Source of the DNA: RSA9 sp036381195
GTDB lineage: Bacteria; Gemmatimonadota; Gemmatimonadetes; Longimicrobiales; RSA9
Reading direction: 5' to 3'
Assembly: GCA_036381195.1 (NCBI GenBank)
Contig: DASVDH010000105.1
Location: 1-64,000, forward strand
DNA length: 64,000 nucleotides
Positions 58,917 through 64,000 of this stretch are shown here, piece by piece. Numbering within the stretch: position 1 is the first letter of the stretch; each line of letters opens with the position of its first letter. The position numbers and the translations under genes are program-made. The notes below the pieces were generated by a model, which saw only the letters and a list, made by a program, of their open reading frames with translations, made no database searches and was not told the DNA's origin.

Positions 58917-59524
58917 CAGTACCTCCGGATGACGCCGACCACGACCCCCTGGATCCGGACGTCCGCCGCGTCGAAGTAGAGCGGGGGCATCGCCGGGTTC
59001 GCCGGCTGCAGCCGCACACGGCCGTCCGGCTCGCGGTAGAACTTCTTCACCGTGGCCGAATCGCCGTGCACCAGCGCCACCACCATGTCCCCGTTCTCCG
59101 CCGTCTGCCGCGCGTTCACGATCACGTAATCGCCGTCGCGGATCTGCTCGTCGATCATCGAGTCGCCCTTCACGCGCAGCACGTAGTTCTGACCGCCCCG
59201 ACCCAGCAGCTCTTCCGGCACCGCGATCGTCTCGCGGTCCTCGATCGCCTCGATCGGCAGGCCCGCCGCCACCACTCCCAGCAACGGCAGCTCCACCGCC
59301 CCGATCCGCGTCCCCGTCGGCACCAGCTCGATCGACCGGCTCTCGTTGTAGCTCTTTCGGATGTAGCCCTTGCGCTGCAGATTTTCCAGATGCTCGTGCA
59401 CGGTGGCCAATGAGCCGTACGCGAAGTGCTGCGCGATCTCCTCGTAGCTCGGCGCGTAGCCGTGCTCCTCGAGATAGTCCCGCAGGAAGTCCAGGATCTC
59501 TTTCTGACGTTTGGTCAGCGGCAT
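58916..59524 (-). CDS. lexA: SOS-response repressor LexA
   Basis: Transcriptional repressor and self-cleaving serine protease of the SOS regulon, 202 residues. N-terminal winged helix: MPLTKRQKEILDFLRDYLEE, SYEEIAQHFAYGSLATVHEH. Cleavage site Ala-Gly in LGVVAAGLPIEA. Catalytic Ser in VKGDSMIDEQ and Lys in SATVKKFYREPDG. Start ATG 59524 begins exactly at the conserved N-terminus; the frame open upstream is a shadow of trpCF. Its upstream region has matched direct repeats at the promoter. Confidence 0.95.
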   Translation of the reverse strand: MPLTKRQKEILDFLRDYLEEHGYAPSYEEIAQHFAYGSLATVHEHLENLQRKGYIRKSYNESRSIELVPTGTRIGAVELPLLGVVAAGLPIEAIEDRETIAVPEELLGRGGQNYVLRVKGDSMIDEQIRDGDYVIVNARQTAENGDMVVALVHGDSATVKKFYREPDGRVRLQPANPAMPPLYFDAADVRIQGVVVGVIRRY

Positions 59525-59620
59525 GGCACAGCTCTCGGGAAGATCACGACGCTTCGCTCCTCGGCACCGCGGCCCGGGGCCGGCCGTGCGGGCCGCACGC
59601 CCGCACGGTCTGCCGAAGAA

Positions 59621-59660
59621 GAACCGAATCCAACTTACCCGAAGGCGAACCGAAGCGCAA
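59621..59660 (-). promoter_or_regulatory. lexA promoter with two TTCGGTTC repeats (candidate LexA operator)
   Basis: On the minus strand: TTGCGC (complement of 59655-59660), 17-nt spacer, TAAGTT (complement of 59632-59637). TTCGGTTC occurs twice: in the spacer (complement of 59647-59654) and at about +1 (complement of 59621-59628). The two are 26 nt apart and flank the -10. GTTC is the core of several known LexA boxes. trpCF begins 9 nt from the -35 edge on the other strand. Confidence 0.5.
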
Positions 59661-59668
59661 GAGGCTCG

Positions 59669-61147
59669 ATGACGGTCCTCGACTCCATCGTCGCCGCCAG
59701 GCGCCTCCACGCCCAGGCGCTCGCGCCGCGCCGCGCCGCGCTCCGGGCAGCCGCCGAGGCCGCGCCGCCGGCACGCGCGTTCGCGTCCACCCTCATGGCG
59801 GGGCCGCGCATTTCGCTCGTTGCAGAAGTGAAGCGGCGCTCGCCATCGGCGGGCTGGATCCGCCGGGACGCGGACGCCGTGGCCGTCGCTGCGGCCTACG
59901 AGGCGGCGGGCGCCGCCGCGATCAGCGTGCTCACCGAGGAGGAGCATTTCGGCGGCTCGCTCGCCGACCTGACAGCGGTGCGCGCCGCAGTGCGGGTGCC
60001 GGTGTTGCGCAAGGATTTCATCGTCGACCCCGTGCAGCTCTGGGAGGCGCGCGCCGCGGGAGCGGACGCGGCCCTGCTGATCGTGCGCGTGCTGGATGAC
60101 GCGGAGCTCGCGGACCTGCTCGCCGCCGCGCGTGACTGCGGGCTCGGGGTTCTCGTCGAAATCCATGGCGCCGGCGAGCTCGAGCGCGCGCTGCGCGCGG
60201 GCGCGGAGGTGATCGGCGTCAACGCGCGCGACCTGGGGACGTTGAGGACGGACGCGGACGTCGTGCTCGCGCTTGCCGCGCGCGTGCCGGAAGCGCGCGT
60301 GCTGGTGGGCGAGAGCGGGATCCGCTCGGCGGAGGACGTCGAACGCCTGGCGGACGCCGGCGTCGATGCGGTGCTGGTGGGCGAGTCGCTCATGCGGGCC
60401 GCGGACCCGGGCGCTGCGGCGCGGGCGCTGGCAGGGGTGGCGCGCCGGGCTCTGCCTGCGGTCGAGGTGAAGATCTGCGGCCTGTGCCGGCCGGAGGACG
60501 CGCGCGCGGCGGTGGAGGCGGGCGCGGACTACGTGGGCGTCGTGCTGGCGCCGGGCGGGCCCCGGTCGCAGACTGTCGCGTCGGCGAAGGCGATCTTCCA
60601 GGCCGCCGCAGGCGCGCGCCGCGTCGGGGTCTTCGTGGACGCCTCCACCGAGGAGGCGGCCTCGGCCGCGCGTGCGCTCGGGCTCGCCGTGCTGCAGCTC
60701 CACGGCTCGGAGCCGCCCGAGCAGGTGGCGGCGCTGGCGGCGGCGGGCCCGTGGCAGGTCTGGAAAGCGGTGCGGCCGCGGCGCCGGGAGGATGTCGCGG
60801 CGGCGGTGGACGCGTATGGCGGCGTCGCGGCAGCGCTGCTCCTGGATGGCTGGCATCCCACGCGTGCCGGCGGAACGGGCACGACCTTCCCGTGGGACGA
60901 TGTCGCGCCGGCGCGTGGGCTGGTGCCGCGGGGCGTGCGTCTCGTCGTGGCCGGCGGGCTCACGGCGGACAACGTTGCCGCGGCGGTCGGCCGGCTGGCG
61001 CCGGACGTGGTGGATGTGAGCTCGGGCGTGGAGTCGCGCCCGGGGGTCAAGTCCGCTGAGCGCGTGCGCGACTTCGTCGCCGCGGCGCGCTCCGTGGTCC
61101 CGGGACGCGCCGCGCGCCGGGGCGCTGCGGCGGGACAGGAGGCATGA
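59669..61147 (+). CDS. trpCF: fused indole-3-glycerol-phosphate synthase / phosphoribosylanthranilate isomerase
   Basis: Bifunctional tryptophan enzyme of 492 residues. Residues 1-260 are TrpC: LVAEVKRRSPSAGWIR, VLRKDFIVDP, GVNARDLGTLRTD, VGESGIRSAEDVERLADAGV. Residues 267-492 are TrpF: VEVKICGLCRPEDARAAVEA, LQLHGSEPPEQ, LLLDGWHPTRAGGTGTTFPW. The order C-F is as in E. coli. Both catalytic sets look intact (Cys of KICGL and Asp of LLLDG). The start is ATG 59669. Overlaps trpB by ATGATG. Confidence 0.95.
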   Translation: MTVLDSIVAARRLHAQALAPRRAALRAAAEAAPPARAFASTLMAGPRISLVAEVKRRSPSAGWIRRDADAVAVAAAYEAAGAAAISVLTEEEHFGGSLADLTAVRAAVRVPVLRKDFIVDPVQLWEARAAGADAALLIVRVLDDAELADLLAAARDCGLGVLVEIHGAGELERALRAGAEVIGVNARDLGTLRTDADVVLALAARVPEARVLVGESGIRSAEDVERLADAGVDAVLVGESLMRAADPGAAARALAGVARRALPAVEVKICGLCRPEDARAAVEAGADYVGVVLAPGGPRSQTVASAKAIFQAAAGARRVGVFVDASTEEAASAARALGLAVLQLHGSEPPEQVAALAAAGPWQVWKAVRPRRREDVAAAVDAYGGVAAALLLDGWHPTRAGGTGTTFPWDDVAPARGLVPRGVRLVVAGGLTADNVAAAVGRLAPDVVDVSSGVESRPGVKSAERVRDFVAAARSVVPGRAARRGAAAGQEA

Positions 61148-62376
61148 TGGAGGAGACGACGGCGGCCGGGACGGAGACGTTGGTGGAGCGTTCGGGGCGG
61201 TTCGGGCGCTTCGGCGGCCGGTACGTGCCCGAGACGCTGATGGCCGCGCTGGACGAGCTGGCCGCGGTCTACGAGGACGCGCGGCGGGACCCGGCGTTCC
61301 GGGCGGAGCTGGATGCGCTGCTGCGCGACTACGTCGGCCGTCCGAGCCCCCTCTACCTCGCCCGTCGGCTGGGCGAGGCGGTGGGCGGCGTGCGGGTCTA
61401 TCTCAAGCGGGAGGATCTCAACCACACCGGCGCGCACAAGATCAACAACACGATCGGCCAGGCGCTGCTGGCCCGCCGCATGGGCAAGCGCCGGATCATC
61501 GCGGAGACCGGGGCGGGGCAGCACGGCGTAGCCACCGCGACGGTCTGTGCGTTGTTCGGCCTCGAGTGCACGATCTACATGGGTGCCGAGGATGTGCGGC
61601 GGCAGGCGCTGAACGTCTACCGGATGCGGCTGCTGGGGGCGGAAGTCCGCACGGTGGACGCCGGCACGCGGACTCTCAAGGACGCGACGAACGAAGCGCT
61701 GCGGGACTGGGTGACCAACGTCCGGGATACCCATTATATTATCGGATCGGTCGTCGGCCCCGACCCCTATCCCCGGATCGTTCGTGACTTCCAGTCCGTG
61801 ATCGGCGAGGAAACGAGACGGCAGGTGGAGGCGGCGGAGGGGCGGCTCCCGTCTGCGGTCATCGCGTGTGTGGGCGGCGGCTCCAACGCGATCGGCATCT
61901 TCCACGCGTTCGTCGACGAGCCGTCCGTCGAGCTCATCGGTGTCGAAGCTGCGGGCGCCGGGCTCGAGACGGGGCGCCACGCGGCCTCGCTGGGCGCCGG
62001 GCGTCCCGGCGTGCTGCACGGCTCGTTCAGCTACCTTCTCCAGGACGACGCCGGTCAGGTCGCGCCGGCGCACTCGGTCTCCGCGGGCCTCGATTACCCG
62101 GGCGTCGGCCCCGAGCATGCGTTCCTCAAGGAGAGCGGGCGTGCCCGCTACGTGAGCGTGACCGACGGGGAAGCACTGGAGGCGTTCCACCGCCTCGCGC
62201 GACTGGAGGGCATCATCCCGGCGCTCGAGAGCGCGCATGCCGTGGCGTACCTGCTGCGCGCGGGCGAGTTCGCCGCGGGGGCCGGTCCGGTCGTGATCTG
62301 CCTCAGCGGCCGTGGCGACAAAGACGTGGAGCAGGTGGCCGCACTGACGGCCGGCAATGCTCGCCGACGGGTCTGA
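61144..62376 (+). CDS. trpB: tryptophan synthase beta chain
   Basis: Joins indole with serine to make tryptophan. 410 residues. GRFGRFGGRYVPETLM at the start, PLP-Lys in LNHTGAHKINNTIGQA, phosphate loop GGGSNAIG and C-terminal LSGRGDKDV. Two ATGs in a row (61144, 61147). trpA is not downstream as usual; a HEAT-repeat gene is. trpA must be elsewhere, since the beta chain type (TrpB1) expects an alpha partner. Confidence 0.95.
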   Translation: MMEETTAAGTETLVERSGRFGRFGGRYVPETLMAALDELAAVYEDARRDPAFRAELDALLRDYVGRPSPLYLARRLGEAVGGVRVYLKREDLNHTGAHKINNTIGQALLARRMGKRRIIAETGAGQHGVATATVCALFGLECTIYMGAEDVRRQALNVYRMRLLGAEVRTVDAGTRTLKDATNEALRDWVTNVRDTHYIIGSVVGPDPYPRIVRDFQSVIGEETRRQVEAAEGRLPSAVIACVGGGSNAIGIFHAFVDEPSVELIGVEAAGAGLETGRHAASLGAGRPGVLHGSFSYLLQDDAGQVAPAHSVSAGLDYPGVGPEHAFLKESGRARYVSVTDGEALEAFHRLARLEGIIPALESAHAVAYLLRAGEFAAGAGPVVICLSGRGDKDVEQVAALTAGNARRRV

Positions 62377-62388
62377 CGGACGTGAGCC

Positions 62389-64000
62389 GTGAGCGAGACG
62401 ACTGACCTGGTTCAGCGGCGCCCCGACTCGCCCCCGGAGGGCGGGCCGCTTCCCGTCGAGGTCGGCGACGTGCTGAGCACGCTGGCCAAGAGCGTTCGCG
62501 CGTACCAGCTCTATCAGACCAACAACCCGATCTACCAGCGCTTCGTGAGCGCCGCGGCGAACGCGTTCGCCCGGCTCTGGGAGCGAACGTCCTCGCTCCA
62601 CCTCACGGTCGAGGAGCAGGCCTTCGTGTGGGGCTCCGAGCGTTTCCCCATGCCGGGCGGCCGCGAGAGTCTCGCCTTCCAGTTCTACAAGGATGGCATC
62701 CGTTACCTGACCTTCCTGCCGGGTTTCGAGGACGAGGTCGAGACGTTCCTCGGGGTGCTGCAGCGTGCGCGCCAGTTGGAGGCACAGGGGGAGGACGACC
62801 TGGTCTCCCTCCTCTGGGAGCAGGACTTCGTCGCGTTCCAGTACGGCTACGTGGACCTCCTGGCGGAACACGTGCCCCTGCCGGAGCCGGGCGGGGTCCC
62901 GCTCCAGCCCGTAGATCGCGGGGAGCTCGAGAGGGAGGTGGGCGTCCAGGCGGCGCCGGATGAGGCGGAGAGGACGTCGGCGCCAGGCGGCGCCGACACG
63001 CTCGCGACAGTCACGCGCGAGGAATTCGCCGAGACGCTGTTCTTCCTCGATGAGAACGAGCTGCAGATCCTCCAGCACGAAGCGGAGCTCGAATGGCATC
63101 GGGACGTGCGCGCGGACGTGCTGGCGGCCCTGTTCGACCGCCTCGAGGATGGCACGCCCGCGCGTCAGGACACGATCCTCGGCATCCTTCGGCAGTTGCT
63201 CCCGAGCTTCCTGAGCCGGAGTGATCTCCGCTCCGCTGCGCTCGTGCTGCGCGAGCTGGAGGGCGTGCTCGCGAGCGGCGTGCTCGGGGAGGAACAGCGC
63301 GCGCGAGTGGACGAGCTCTTCGGCGAGCTGAATCGGCCGGAGGTCCTGGCGCAGCTCATCGAGGTGCTCGAGCAGAGCATCGGCGCGCCGGAGGTCGAGG
63401 ACCTCGGCCTCTTCCTGGCGCACCTGCGGCCGGAAGCCCTGCCGGTGTTGATCGCGGGAGCGGAGCGCCTGTCGCATGCAGCCCTGCGAGAGCGCCTGCA
63501 GGCCGCCACGGACCGGCTGGCCGAGCAGCACCCGAAGCACGTGGTGGAGCTGCTCCGCTCGGCGGACCCGGTCGTGGCGGCGGGTGCTGCGGCGGCGGCC
63601 GGCCGCCTGCGGCTGCCGGCCGCCGCGCCGGCGCTGGAGGCACTCCTCGGGCGCCGGGAGACGAACGTTCGCCGCGCCGCCGTCGAAGCGCTGGCGGCGC
63701 TGCGCTCGAGCGCCGCGGTGGCCGGCCTCGAGCGGGCGCTCGAGGACGACGACCGTGAAGTCCGGATCGCTGCCGCGCGCGGTCTCGCGGCGCTCCGGTA
63801 CCAGCCGTCGCGCGCGCGCTTCGAGCAGGTCCTGGCCAGCCGCTGGCTGCGCGAGGCCGACCTCACGGAGAAGATCGTCTTCTTCGAGTCGTACGGCACG
63901 CTGGGCGGCGCCGAGAGTGTCGAGTTTCTGGATGGGATCCTCAACGGCCGCGGGCTGTTGCGGCGTCGCGCCTCCACCGATCTCCGGGCTTGCGCGGCGC
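62389..64000 (+). CDS. HEAT-repeat protein, 3' end outside window
   Basis: The frame is open from GTG 62389 to the window end, at least 537 residues without a stop. The first 200 residues form an alpha/beta-like region (VGDVLSTLAKSVRAYQLYQT, NNPIYQRFVSAAANAFARLW, LHLTVEEQAFVWGSERFP), which looks like a conserved domain with no known function. An acidic linker follows, then helical HEAT-like repeats from about residue 380 (PVVAAGAAAAAGRLRLPAAA, ETNVRRAAVEALAALRSS, DREVRIAAARGLAALR). No signal peptide; probably cytoplasmic. It begins 12 nt after trpB. Confidence 0.75.
   Translation, partial: MSETTDLVQRRPDSPPEGGPLPVEVGDVLSTLAKSVRAYQLYQTNNPIYQRFVSAAANAFARLWERTSSLHLTVEEQAFVWGSERFPMPGGRESLAFQFYKDGIRYLTFLPGFEDEVETFLGVLQRARQLEAQGEDDLVSLLWEQDFVAFQYGYVDLLAEHVPLPEPGGVPLQPVDRGELEREVGVQAAPDEAERTSAPGGADTLATVTREEFAETLFFLDENELQILQHEAELEWHRDVRADVLAALFDRLEDGTPARQDTILGILRQLLPSFLSRSDLRSAALVLRELEGVLASGVLGEEQRARVDELFGELNRPEVLAQLIEVLEQSIGAPEVEDLGLFLAHLRPEALPVLIAGAERLSHAALRERLQAATDRLAEQHPKHVVELLRSADPVVAAGAAAAAGRLRLPAAAPALEALLGRRETNVRRAAVEALAALRSSAAVAGLERALEDDDREVRIAAARGLAALRYQPSRARFEQVLASRWLREADLTEKIVFFESYGTLGGAESVEFLDGILNGRGLLRRRASTDLRACAA

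Noticed and set aside
60529..63540. Open frame of about 1000 codons on the minus strand
   Set aside because: Antisense to trpCF, trpB and the HEAT gene, all of which have clear conserved motifs.

Overview
The window is a dense, very GC-rich stretch of bacterial chromosome. It encodes a Gram-negative-type envelope: outer-membrane barrels ending in Phe, Oar/TonB-type receptor, many lipoproteins, and periplasmic M23 and HtrA enzymes. Gene content and style point to the phylum Gemmatimonadota or a near relative. This is inferred from family content; no 16S gene is present. No rRNA, tRNA, CRISPR array, prophage or insertion sequence was recognised, so this is core chromosome with some lineage-specific genes.

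Layout. 1-11164 (+): a division and wall cluster (murC, ftsQ, ftsA, ftsZ, an M23 endopeptidase), then a VWA-like membrane protein, ftsY and recG. 11293-13003 (-): a small envelope protein and a PQQ/BamB-like lipoprotein, divergent from asnS. mazG (-) and alr (+) diverge from an unusually compact, overlapping promoter pair. alr is followed by cdd, coupled to a lone EutN/CcmL microcompartment-vertex gene, a lipoprotein and a PorV-like outer-membrane protein. 19824-25581 (+) is an overlapping run: miaB, a LapA-like protein, comEC, a HExxH protein and fbp. 25625-32167 holds a lipoprotein with a HEIYGH motif (-), a large Oar-like receptor, a ComEC-like metallo-beta-lactamase lipoprotein with its DUF3006 partner, and a frameshifted lipoprotein gene.

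32312-49064 (-) holds an adenosine deaminase pair, then ppdK, then a tightly packed run read as truA, tal, htrA, purB, purC, psd, pss, purS, purQ, purL, purF. Purine synthesis here surrounds the two phosphatidylethanolamine genes. 49224-55559 (+): a metallo-beta-lactamase hydrolase, an Omp85-like barrel with a bactofilin-like N-terminus and an Asp/Trp tract, and an ECF sigma / anti-sigma / HEAT-repeat operon. 55597-64000: a membrane MutS-family ATPase (-), trpD (+), lexA with a coupled 42-codon ORF (-), and trpCF-trpB followed by a HEAT-repeat protein running off the end (+).

The observations most worth a second look are: the orphan EutN gene coupled to cytidine deaminase; a 63-bp block shared (56/63 identical) between a coding gene and an intergenic region 45 kb away; paired TTCGGTTC repeats placed on the lexA promoter; the back-to-back mazG/alr promoters with overlapping -10 boxes; the Omp85-like Asp/Trp barrel; and the one-base frameshift in a lipoprotein gene.
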